Assembly: GCA_035433705.1 (NCBI GenBank)
Contig: DAORVK010000004.1
Location: 42,478 to 106,477 of the forward strand
DNA length: 64,000 nt
Direction: 5' to 3'
DNA from: CADEFQ01 sp035433705
GTDB lineage: Bacteria; Pseudomonadota; Gammaproteobacteria; Steroidobacterales; Steroidobacteraceae
Shown: in pieces, positions 17,209-24,439 of the stretch
Layout: the number at the start of each line of letters is the position of its first letter
Position numbering within the stretch: position 1 is the first letter of the stretch
Program-made: the position numbers and the translations under genes
Notes under the pieces: generated by a model
Told to the model about the DNA's origin: nothing
Database searches by the model: none
What the model saw: only the letters and a program-made list of their open reading frames with translations

Positions 17209-17462
17209 TCGGTGCTGTCGTCCGGCTCGAAAGGCTCGACGGTCGTGCTGTCGCCGCGCGCGGCGAGGATTTCGACCCTGGCCTGCGCCGCCTTCAACGC
17301 TTCCTGGCACTGGCGGGTGAGTGCGACACCACGCTCGAACGTCTTGAGTGCCGCGTCGAGCGGCAGGTCGCCGCGCTCGAGCCGCTCCACGAGCTGCTCA
17401 AGCTCACCGAGCGCCTGCTCGAAATCCGGCGCTTTTGCTGCTTTGCTCAACGCGCTACCCAC
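17205..17462 (-). CDS. xseB: Exodeoxyribonuclease VII small subunit
   Basis: XseB is the small helical subunit of exonuclease VII and partners with XseA, which is not in this window. The 85-residue product has the family core FEQALGELEQLVERLERGDL followed by an amphipathic helix (LDAALKTFERGVALTRQCQEAL). It starts with GTG at 17462 and is the first gene of the xseB-ispA-dxs-folE2 unit, divergent from the rubrerythrin operon. Confidence 0.94.
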   Translation of the reverse strand: MGSALSKAAKAPDFEQALGELEQLVERLERGDLPLDAALKTFERGVALTRQCQEALKAAQARVEILAARGDSTTVEPFEPDDSTE

Positions 17463-17533
17463 GGGGAAAAAGTGGCGCCACGTTACCGAGGTGAAGGTCA
17501 GCCGGTCAACGCAGTTGCTGCGCTGCCCGCTTG

Positions 17534-17562
17534 TTGACGAGTCTCGCCCGGCGGACTACAGT
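17534..17562 (+). promoter_or_regulatory. Sigma-70-type promoter of the rubrerythrin operon
   Basis: TTGACG (17534-17539) and TACAGT (17557-17562) are separated by 17 bases, close to the consensus layout. Predicted transcription start is near 17569, just before a palindromic operator. Confidence 0.65.
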
Positions 17563-17573
17563 CCATGGCTTCT

Positions 17574-17588
17574 TTAGACTCAGTCTAA
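17574..17588. promoter_or_regulatory. Palindromic operator TTAGACT-C-AGTCTAA
   Basis: This is a perfect 7-bp inverted repeat around one base, located at about +5 to +20 of the predicted transcript and just before the GGAGGA ribosome binding site. The position suits a repressor. TTTAGA-N5-TCTAA resembles sites of Fur-superfamily regulators such as Irr (TTTAGAA-N3-TTCTAAA), but the regulator is not identified. Confidence 0.6.
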
Positions 17589-17604
17589 CAATGGAGGACT
17601 CCCA

Positions 17605-18021
17605 ATGAAGGCTCTCAAGGGTACGAAGACCGAACAGAATCTGAAGGACGCGTTTGCGGGGGAGTCCCAGGCCAACCGTCGCTATCTCTACTTCGCAGCC
17701 AAGGCCGATGTCGAAGGCTTCAACGACGTCTCGGCCGTGTTCCGCTCGACGGCCGAAGGCGAGACCGGCCATGCCCACGGCCACCTCGAGTATCTCGAGG
17801 CGTCGGGCGATCCGGCCACGGGCCTGCCGATCGGTGACACGAAGCTGAACCTCAAGGCGGCGATCGCCGGCGAGACGCACGAGTACACCGACATGTATCC
17901 GGGCATGGCGAAGGCGGCGCGCGAAGAAGGCTTCGGTGAAATCGCCGACTGGTTTGAGACGCTGGCGAAGGCGGAGCGCTCGCACGCGAACCGCTTCCAG
18001 AAGGCCCTCGACACGCTGTGA
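17605..18021 (+). CDS. Rubrerythrin (di-iron domain only)
   Basis: This is a 138-residue ferritin-like di-iron protein of the rubrerythrin type, a family that scavenges peroxide. Iron-ligand motifs are visible in two helix pairs: GESQANRRY with ETGHAHGH, and GETHEYTDMY with ERSHANRF, giving E...ExxH twice. The rubredoxin FeS4 domain of classical rubrerythrins is absent, so electrons must come from a separate partner. GGAGGA six bases before the ATG is the best Shine-Dalgarno in the region. Its stop overlaps the following Fe-S protein start (GTGA), suggesting that the neighbour is a redox partner. Expression is probably controlled at the palindrome at 17574-17588. Confidence 0.9.
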   Translation: MKALKGTKTEQNLKDAFAGESQANRRYLYFAAKADVEGFNDVSAVFRSTAEGETGHAHGHLEYLEASGDPATGLPIGDTKLNLKAAIAGETHEYTDMYPGMAKAAREEGFGEIADWFETLAKAERSHANRFQKALDTL

Positions 18022-19376
18022 CGGGCAAGGCCGGCACGCGCGAGGGCAGCCTCGAGGCGCCCACGCGGCACCCGATCGACTGGCAGAACCCGGCGTTCTA
18101 CGACGAGGCCGCGCTCGAGAAGGAACTCGAGCGCGTCTTTGATATCTGCCATGGCTGCCGGCGCTGCTTCGCGCTGTGCAACGCCTTTCCGACACTGTTC
18201 GATGCGATCGACGCGACCGGGAGCGGCGAGCTCGAAGGCGTCGACAAGCGGGTTTTCCAGGACGTGGTCGATCACTGCTACCTGTGCGACATGTGCTTCC
18301 TCACGAAGTGCCCGTACGTGCCGCCGCATCCGTTCAATGTCGACTTCCCGCACCTGATGCTGCGCGCCAAGGCCGTGAAGGCGAAGAAGGGCGGTACGCG
18401 GTTTCGCGACAGACTCCTGACCTCCACCGGCACGGTCGGTGCGCTGGCAGGCATTCCGGTTATCGCCGAAGTCGTGAACGCGGTGAACGGCACGAAAGCG
18501 GGCCGGGCCGTGCTCGAGAAGACGCTCGGCGTCGATCGCACCGCGCCGCTGCCCAAGTACCACTCGCGCACGGGCCGCGCGCGAGCCCGGGCACAGGTTG
18601 CGCGCAGTCTCCGCAACGGAACTCTTGCCGTTACGCCGACCGAAGCGACGCGCGGCAAGGTGGCACTCTTCGTCACCTGCTACGGCAACCGGAATGAGAC
18701 CGCGTTGCCCGAGGACCTCGTCGCGGTTTTCGCGCACAACGGTATCCCCGTGACCGTGGTCGGGAGCGAGAAGTGCTGCGGCATGCCGAAGCTCGAGCTC
18801 GGCGACCTCGAGACGGTGGCGCGCTACAAGGAGGCGAACATCCCGCGGCTCAAGGGGCTCGTCGACGCCGGTCACGACCTCGTCGCGCCGATTCCGTCGT
18901 GCGTGCTGATGTTCAAACAGGAGCTGCCGCTGATGTTTGCGGGCGACGCCGACGTGAAGGCAGTCGGGGAGGCGATGTTCGACCCGTTCGAGTACCTGAT
19001 GCTGCGCCATAAGGCGGGGCTCCTGCGAACCGACTTCAAGGGCTCGCTCGGCAAGGTCAGTTATCACGTGCCCTGCCACCTGCGCGTGCAGAACATCGGG
19101 CTCAAGACGCGCGACCTGCTGCGCCTGGTGCCCGGCACCACGGTCGACGTGATCGAGCGCTGCTCGGGTCACAACGGCACCTATGCGGTGAAGAAGGAAT
19201 ATCGCGCAGCGTCAATGAAAATCGGCAAGCCCGTGATCGAACGGGTTGCAAACGCTGCGGCCGACCACTATTCGAGTGACTGCCCGATGGCCGGGCACCA
19301 GATCGCGAGCGGGCTCGAAAGCGCGCGTGAGCCGGAGCATCCGATGCGCCTCCTGCGCACGGCGTACGGCCTGTGA
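18018..19376 (+). CDS. HdrD/GlpC-like Fe-S oxidoreductase
   Basis: This 452-residue protein is related to heterodisulfide reductase subunit D and GlpC, which pass electrons through [4Fe-4S] clusters. Two N-terminal ferredoxin-type clusters are seen (CHGCRRCFALC near residue 45 and CYLCDMCFLTKCP near 94). Two C-terminal CCG-type cysteine-rich domains follow (VTCYGN...SEKCCGMPKLE, and HVPCHLRVQ...ERCSGHNGTY...DCPMAG). The start is GTG at 18018, overlapping the rubrerythrin stop, and the stop overlaps the DUF3501 start. The three-gene set rubrerythrin, Fe-S protein, DUF3501 recurs in Proteobacteria. An electron-transfer role toward the rubrerythrin is inferred, not shown. Confidence 0.88.
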   Translation: MTGKAGTREGSLEAPTRHPIDWQNPAFYDEAALEKELERVFDICHGCRRCFALCNAFPTLFDAIDATGSGELEGVDKRVFQDVVDHCYLCDMCFLTKCPYVPPHPFNVDFPHLMLRAKAVKAKKGGTRFRDRLLTSTGTVGALAGIPVIAEVVNAVNGTKAGRAVLEKTLGVDRTAPLPKYHSRTGRARARAQVARSLRNGTLAVTPTEATRGKVALFVTCYGNRNETALPEDLVAVFAHNGIPVTVVGSEKCCGMPKLELGDLETVARYKEANIPRLKGLVDAGHDLVAPIPSCVLMFKQELPLMFAGDADVKAVGEAMFDPFEYLMLRHKAGLLRTDFKGSLGKVSYHVPCHLRVQNIGLKTRDLLRLVPGTTVDVIERCSGHNGTYAVKKEYRAASMKIGKPVIERVANAAADHYSSDCPMAGHQIASGLESAREPEHPMRLLRTAYGL

Positions 19377-19954
19377 CGGCGCTCACTCCGGCAGACCTGC
19401 TTTCGCTCGAGCAGTACGCGCGCGAACGCCCTGCGTTCCGCGAGCGCGCGATCGCGCACAAGCGTGCCCGCCGGCTCGCTGTCGGCCCGAATGCCACCTG
19501 GTGCTTCGAGGACCGCCTGACGATCCAGTACCAGGTGCAGGAGATGCTGCGCGTCGAGCGCATCTTCGAGGTCGAAGGCATTGCGGACGAACTCGGCGCC
19601 TACAACCCGCTGATCCCCGACGGCAGCAACTGGAAGGTGACGCTGCTGATCGAGTTCGTCGACCCGGCCCTGCGCGCGCGGCGCCTCGCGGAGCTGCGCG
19701 GCATCGAGGCTCGTTGCTGGGTGCAGATCGCAGGCCATGAACGCGTTTTTGCGATCGCCGACGAAGACCTCGAACGCGAGAACGAGGAGAAGACCTCCGC
19801 GGTGCATTTCCTGCGCTTCGAGCTCGAAGGCACGATGATCGAAGCGGTGCGCGCGGGCGCGCCACTGCGCGCGGGCATCGATCATCCGCGCTACGCGCAT
19901 GAGGTCGTGGTCGGTGACGCGACGCGTCGTGCGTTGATCGAAGACCTGAAGTAA
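19373..19954 (+). CDS. DUF3501 family protein
   Basis: This 193-residue protein of unknown function matches the DUF3501 family in length, composition and context. Visible features include a basic N-terminal part (ERAIAHKRARRLAVGP), FEDRLTIQYQVQEMLRVERIF, and a conserved-looking NPLIPDGSNWKVTLLIEF. It has no signal peptide, membrane segment or metal-cluster motif. The GTG start overlaps the Fe-S protein stop, so it is translationally coupled to the redox pair. A large palindrome starts five bases after its stop. A structural or maturation role for the upstream redox proteins is only a guess. Confidence 0.8.
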   Translation: MTALTPADLLSLEQYARERPAFRERAIAHKRARRLAVGPNATWCFEDRLTIQYQVQEMLRVERIFEVEGIADELGAYNPLIPDGSNWKVTLLIEFVDPALRARRLAELRGIEARCWVQIAGHERVFAIADEDLERENEEKTSAVHFLRFELEGTMIEAVRAGAPLRAGIDHPRYAHEVVVGDATRRALIEDLK

Positions 19955-19959
19955 GGCGT

Positions 19960-20034
19960 TGGTGCCGGGTTTTCGGTTATTCGGTTATTTGGGTGCAGCA
20001 CCCAAATAGCCGAATAACCGAAAACCCGGCACCA
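19960..20034. repeat. Large palindrome, copy 1 (upstream of parE)
   Basis: Arms of 37 bases (19960-19996 and 19998-20034) surround a one-base centre, with a single mismatch (G-T). The arms begin TGGTGCCGGGTTTTCGG and contain TTCGGTTA twice in tandem (one degenerate on the right arm); the tip is GGGTGC-A-GCACCC. The outer 30 bases match copy 2 at 24355-24430, but the tip differs. It fills most of the gap between the DUF3501 gene and parE. Confidence 0.9.
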
Positions 20035-20063
20035 GGTTCGCTCTGATAAGATTCGCGCGCGCG

Positions 20064-21950
20064 ATGAGCCAGTCCTACACCGCCTCCGACATCGAAGTCC
20101 TCTCCGGCCTTGAGCCCGTGCGGCGCAGGCCGGGCATGTACACCGACACGAGTCGCCCGAATCACCTGGCGCACGAGGTGATCGACAACAGCGTCGACGA
20201 AGCGCTGGCCGGCCATTGCGACGAGATCACGGTCACGCTCTACACGGACGGTTCGTTCGAAGTGATCGACAACGGCCGCGGCATGCCGGTCGACATCCAC
20301 CCGAAAGAGAAGGTGAGCGGCGTCGAGCTGATCCTCACGCGCCTGCATGCGGGCGGCAAGTTCTCTGACGCCGCCTACCAGTTCTCCGGTGGCCTGCATG
20401 GCGTGGGCGTGTCGGTGGTGAACGCGCTCTCGACGCACCTCGAATGCTGGATCCGCCGCGGCGGCAAGGAATACAACATCAGCTTCAAGGACGGCAAGGT
20501 CGCCTCGAAGCTCGAAGTGATCGGTGCAGTGGGGCAGCGCAATACCGGCACTACCGTGCGTTTCTGGCCCGATCCGAAGTTCTTTGACGCCGGGAAATTC
20601 TCGGTCCCGCAGCTGCGACACGTGCTCAAGGCAAAGGCGGTGCTGTGCCCGGGTCTGCGCGTGAAGTTCACGAACGAGGCGAGCGGCGAGCAGGACGAGT
20701 GGTTTTTCACCGGCGACCTCGGCGCCTACCTGAACGATGAACTGGGCGACATCGAGCGGTTGCCGGCTGAACCGATCACGGGCAAGCGTGACGACGACAG
20801 TGACTCGGTGTCGTACGCACTCGCGTGGGTGCCGGGCGGTGGCGCGGCGGTGGCCGAGAGCTACGTCAATCTCATCCCGACCGTGGACGGCGGGACGCAC
20901 GTCAATGGCCTGCGCGCGGGGCTTGTGAGCGCCGTGCGCGAGTTCTGCGAGTTCAGGAACCTCGTGCCGCGTGGCGTGAAGCTCACTGCCGAGGATGTCT
21001 GGGACAGGGTGAGTTTCGTGCTCTCGATCAAGATCCGCGAGCCGCAGTTTGCGGGGCAGATGAAGGCGCGGCTCGGTTCGCGCGATGCCGCGCAGCTCGT
21101 CGAAAGCTACGCGAAGGACGCGATTGCGCTATGGCTCAACCAGCACCCGGAAGCCGGCGAGCGCATCGCGCAGTTCGCGATCGCGAACGCACAGGAGCGG
21201 CTGAAGGCTGCGCAGCGCGTGCAGCGCAAGCGCATCGCGAGCGGGCCGGCGCTGCCGGGCAAGCTCGCCGACTGCACCTCGCAGGACCCCGTGCACTCGG
21301 AGCTGTTCCTCGTGGAAGGCGACTCGGCCGGCGGTTCGGCGAAGCAGGCGCGCGATCGTGAATTCCAGGCGATCATGCCGCTGCGTGGCAAGATCCTGAA
21401 CACCTGGGAAGTCGACGCGCGCGACATCGGCAATTCGCAGGAGGTGCACGACATCAGCGTTGCGCTCGGCATCGACGCAGGCTCGGCCGATCTCTCCGAC
21501 CTGCGATACCACAAGGTCTGCATCCTCGCCGACGCCGATTCCGACGGCCAGCACATCGCGACGCTGCTCTGTGCGCTGTTCCTGCGGCATTTCCGCCCGC
21601 TCGTGACGCATGGCCACGTGCACGTCGCGATGCCGCCACTCTTTCGCATCGATGCGGGCAAGAGCGTCTGGTACGCGCTCGATGAAGCCGAGCGCGATGA
21701 AATCCTGAAGCGGCTCGAAGCGGAGAAGGCGCGCGCGAAGCCGGTCGTCACGCGCTTCAAGGGACTCGGCGAGATGAATCCCTCGCAACTGCGCGAAACG
21801 ACGATGGATCCACGCACGCGGCGCCTGGTGCAGCTCACGGTGAGCGCCGGGGACCAGGCGGATCAGCTGATGGACATGCTGCTTGCGAAGAAGCGCTCGG
21901 GCGACCGGCGTGAATGGCTCGAGCACAAGGGAAATCTCGCGCAAGTGTGA
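20064..21950 (+). CDS. parE: DNA topoisomerase IV subunit B
   Basis: ParE is the ATPase subunit of topoisomerase IV, which decatenates daughter chromosomes. The 628-residue protein has the GHKL ATPase site (EVIDNSVDEALAG, VIDNGRGMPVD, FSGGLHGVGVSVVNAL) and a transducer domain. The TOPRIM region follows (VEGDSAGGSAKQARDR, DADSDGQHI) and the C-terminal KGLGEMNPSQL. Length matches ParE (~630) and is far below GyrB (~800), and parC follows. TAAGAT at 20047-20052 ends 11 bases before the ATG and may be the -10; the palindrome at 19960-20034 overlaps where a -35 would be. Confidence 0.96.
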   Translation: MSQSYTASDIEVLSGLEPVRRRPGMYTDTSRPNHLAHEVIDNSVDEALAGHCDEITVTLYTDGSFEVIDNGRGMPVDIHPKEKVSGVELILTRLHAGGKFSDAAYQFSGGLHGVGVSVVNALSTHLECWIRRGGKEYNISFKDGKVASKLEVIGAVGQRNTGTTVRFWPDPKFFDAGKFSVPQLRHVLKAKAVLCPGLRVKFTNEASGEQDEWFFTGDLGAYLNDELGDIERLPAEPITGKRDDDSDSVSYALAWVPGGGAAVAESYVNLIPTVDGGTHVNGLRAGLVSAVREFCEFRNLVPRGVKLTAEDVWDRVSFVLSIKIREPQFAGQMKARLGSRDAAQLVESYAKDAIALWLNQHPEAGERIAQFAIANAQERLKAAQRVQRKRIASGPALPGKLADCTSQDPVHSELFLVEGDSAGGSAKQARDREFQAIMPLRGKILNTWEVDARDIGNSQEVHDISVALGIDAGSADLSDLRYHKVCILADADSDGQHIATLLCALFLRHFRPLVTHGHVHVAMPPLFRIDAGKSVWYALDEAERDEILKRLEAEKARAKPVVTRFKGLGEMNPSQLRETTMDPRTRRLVQLTVSAGDQADQLMDMLLAKKRSGDRREWLEHKGNLAQV

Positions 21951-22103
21951 GGTCGTGTCGTTCGTGCTGCGCGTTCGGCTCGCGACCTCACTTTTGCGCG
22001 AGTGTGCGAGTATGTCGGCTCAGGCCAGCACGCAGGCGGCTCAGGCGCCTCCGGGCCGCACGTGCCGTCCGGATGAATGACCTGAGGAGAGATCATCGCA
22101 CCC

Positions 22104-24347
22104 ATGCAGGACCAGGAACTGAACTTCGAAGGCATCGAAAAGCAGGCACTCAGGACCTTCACCGAGAAGGCGTACCTCGACTACTCGATGTACGTGATCC
22201 TCGATCGCGCGCTGCCGGCACTCGGTGACGGCCTGAAGCCGGTGCAGCGGCGCATCATTTACGCGATGAGTGAACTTGGGCTGTCGGCGGCCTCGAAACA
22301 CAAGAAATCCGCACGCACCGTCGGCGACGTGATCGGCAAGTTCCATCCGCACGGCGACAGCGCCTGCTACGAGGCGATGGTGCTGATGGCGCAGCCGTTC
22401 TCGTACCGTTATCCGATCGTCGATGGCCAGGGTAACTGGGGCTCGTCGGATGATCCGAAGTCGTTCGCGGCGATGCGCTACACCGAGGCGAAGCTGACAC
22501 GCTACGCGGAGGTGCTGCTGCGCGAACTCGGTGACGGCACGGTCGACTGGCAGCCCAACTTCGACGGCACGCTGGAAGAGCCGGCGATGCTGCCGGCACG
22601 GCTGCCGAACCTCTTGCTGAACGGCACATCCGGAATCGCGGTGGGCATGGCGACCGACGTACCGCCGCACAACCTGCGCGAAGTTGCCGCAGCCTGCCTG
22701 CACCTGCTCGAGGAGCCCGAGGCGACCACGCGGGCGCTGATGAAGTTCGTCAAGGGCCCGGATCTGCCCACGGGCGCCGAAATCGTCTCGCCGCGCACCG
22801 ACCTCGTCGAGTTCTACGAAAAGGGCGTCGGCAGCTACAAGGCCCGCGCCGTCTACGCGGTCGAGGACGGCAATATCGTGATCACGCGCTTGCCGCACCA
22901 GGTGTCGGGCGCGCGCCTGCAGGAGCAGATCGCCGAGCAGATGCGCGCGAAGAAGCTGCCGATGGTCGAGGACCTGCGCGACGAGTCGGATCATCGCAAC
23001 CCGGTCCGTCTCGTGATCGTGCCGCGCTCGAACCGCGTCGATCTCGGGCAGTTGATGGCGCACCTCTTCGCCACCACCGACCTCGAGCGCAATTACCGCG
23101 TCAATCTCAATATCATCGATCTCGACGGCCGCCCGCGCGTGATGGGGTTGCGCGATATCCTGACCGGATGGCTCGAATTCCGCATCGGCACGGTGCGGCG
23201 GCGGCTCGAGTGGCGGCTCGACAAGGTGGCGCGGCGCCTGCACATCCTCGACGGGCTGCTTGCCGTTTATCTCAACCTCGACGAGGTGATCCGCATCATC
23301 CGCCGGGAAGATGAGCCGAAGCCCGTACTGATGCAGCGCTTCAAGCTCTCGGAGGAGCAGACCGAGGCGATCCTCGAGACGAAGCTGCGCCACCTCGCGA
23401 AGCTCGAGGAAATGAAGATCCGCGAGGAGCAGAAGGCGCTGTCGGAGGAGCGTGACGGGATCGAGGCGATACTCAGGAGCCAGGCGAAGCTGCGCAAGCT
23501 CATCGCCGACGAGTTGCGCGCGGATGCCGGGAAGTACGGTGACGAGCGCCGCTCGAAGATCGTCGAGCGCGAGGCAGCGCAGGCGATCGACGAGAAGGAA
23601 CTGCTGACCAACGAGCCGGTGACAGTGGTGCTGTCGACGGCGGGTTGGGTGCGCGCCGCCAAGGGCCACGAGATCGATCCGCTTACGCTCTCGTACAAGA
23701 GCGGTGATGCTTTTCAGTCGGTGGCACGCGGGCGGAGCCTGCAGCCGGCCATCTTCATCGACAGCACCGGGCGCGCATACAGCCTCGCGGCGCATACGCT
23801 GCCTTCGGCGCGCGGCCAGGGTGAGCCGCTGTCCGGGCGTCTCGATCCGCCCGACGGCGCGAAGTTTGCCGGCGTGCTGATGGGCGAGCCCGAGGACCTG
23901 TGGCTGCTCGCGTCGGACGCGGGTTATGGCTTCACGGTGCGCCTCGGGGAGTTGCTGACCGACCGCAAAGCGGGCAAGGCCGTGTTGTCAGTGCCGGAGA
24001 AGGCGCTCGTCCTGCCACCCGTACCGGTGCCTTCGGCTGATTCACTCGTTGCGGTGGTCAACAGCGAAGGCAAGCTGCTCGTTTTTCCAGCGTCGGAAGT
24101 ACCTGAGTTGCCGAAGGGCAAGGGCAACAAGCTCTTCGGCATTGCGGGCAAGAAGGCCGAGGCACGCGAAGAAGTGCTCGCCGGTGTCGCGGTGGTGCCG
24201 CCGGGAGGCTCGCTCATCGTGTTGTCCGGCGAGCGGCGCATGACGCTCTCGACGGCGGAGCTCAAGGATTACCGCGGCGAACGTGCGCAGCGTGGCGCGG
24301 TGCTGCCACGCGGATGGCGTACGGTTCAGAAGCTCGAAGCAGGCTGA
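22104..24347 (+). CDS. parC: DNA topoisomerase IV subunit A
   Basis: ParC is the DNA-cleaving subunit of topoisomerase IV. The 747-residue protein has the catalytic-Tyr region (FAAMRYTEAKLT) and the quinolone-resistance region VGDVIGKFHPHGDSACYEAM. Its Ser and Glu at the usual resistance positions are wild-type, so no target mutation is visible. The C-terminal ~250 residues form the shorter beta-pinwheel expected of ParC rather than GyrA. A 153-base gap follows parE; GGAGAG lies about 14 bases before the ATG. A 76-base palindrome starts eight bases after the stop. Confidence 0.96.
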   Translation: MQDQELNFEGIEKQALRTFTEKAYLDYSMYVILDRALPALGDGLKPVQRRIIYAMSELGLSAASKHKKSARTVGDVIGKFHPHGDSACYEAMVLMAQPFSYRYPIVDGQGNWGSSDDPKSFAAMRYTEAKLTRYAEVLLRELGDGTVDWQPNFDGTLEEPAMLPARLPNLLLNGTSGIAVGMATDVPPHNLREVAAACLHLLEEPEATTRALMKFVKGPDLPTGAEIVSPRTDLVEFYEKGVGSYKARAVYAVEDGNIVITRLPHQVSGARLQEQIAEQMRAKKLPMVEDLRDESDHRNPVRLVIVPRSNRVDLGQLMAHLFATTDLERNYRVNLNIIDLDGRPRVMGLRDILTGWLEFRIGTVRRRLEWRLDKVARRLHILDGLLAVYLNLDEVIRIIRREDEPKPVLMQRFKLSEEQTEAILETKLRHLAKLEEMKIREEQKALSEERDGIEAILRSQAKLRKLIADELRADAGKYGDERRSKIVEREAAQAIDEKELLTNEPVTVVLSTAGWVRAAKGHEIDPLTLSYKSGDAFQSVARGRSLQPAIFIDSTGRAYSLAAHTLPSARGQGEPLSGRLDPPDGAKFAGVLMGEPEDLWLLASDAGYGFTVRLGELLTDRKAGKAVLSVPEKALVLPPVPVPSADSLVAVVNSEGKLLVFPASEVPELPKGKGNKLFGIAGKKAEAREEVLAGVAVVPPGGSLIVLSGERRMTLSTAELKDYRGERAQRGAVLPRGWRTVQKLEAG

Positions 24348-24354
24348 GCTGAAT

Positions 24355-24430
24355 TGGTGCCGGGTTTTCGGTTATTCGGTTATTCCGGCGCTTCGCGCCC
24401 AATAACCGAATAACCGAAAACCCGGCACCA
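24355..24430. repeat. Large palindrome, copy 2 (downstream of parC)
   Basis: Perfect 30-base arms (24355-24384 and 24401-24430) are identical to the outer arms of copy 1, apart from copy 1's one mismatch. The 16-base centre itself pairs (GGCGC-TTC-GCGCC) but has a different sequence. It lies between convergent parC and the fimX-like gene, where it could act as a two-way terminator or structural element. Confidence 0.92.
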
Positions 24431-24439
24431 TGCCGTGCC

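Noticed and set aside
22014..22082. Short frame (about 22 codons) between parE and parC
   Set aside because: No ribosome binding site or recognisable product; probably chance in the 153-base gap.
22041..23795. Long minus-strand frame opposite parC
   Set aside because: Shadow of parC; low-complexity basic composition and no start or promoter context.
20064..24347. Reading the pair as gyrB and gyrA
   Set aside because: Lengths (628 and 747), adjacency and the short C-terminal region fit ParE and ParC.
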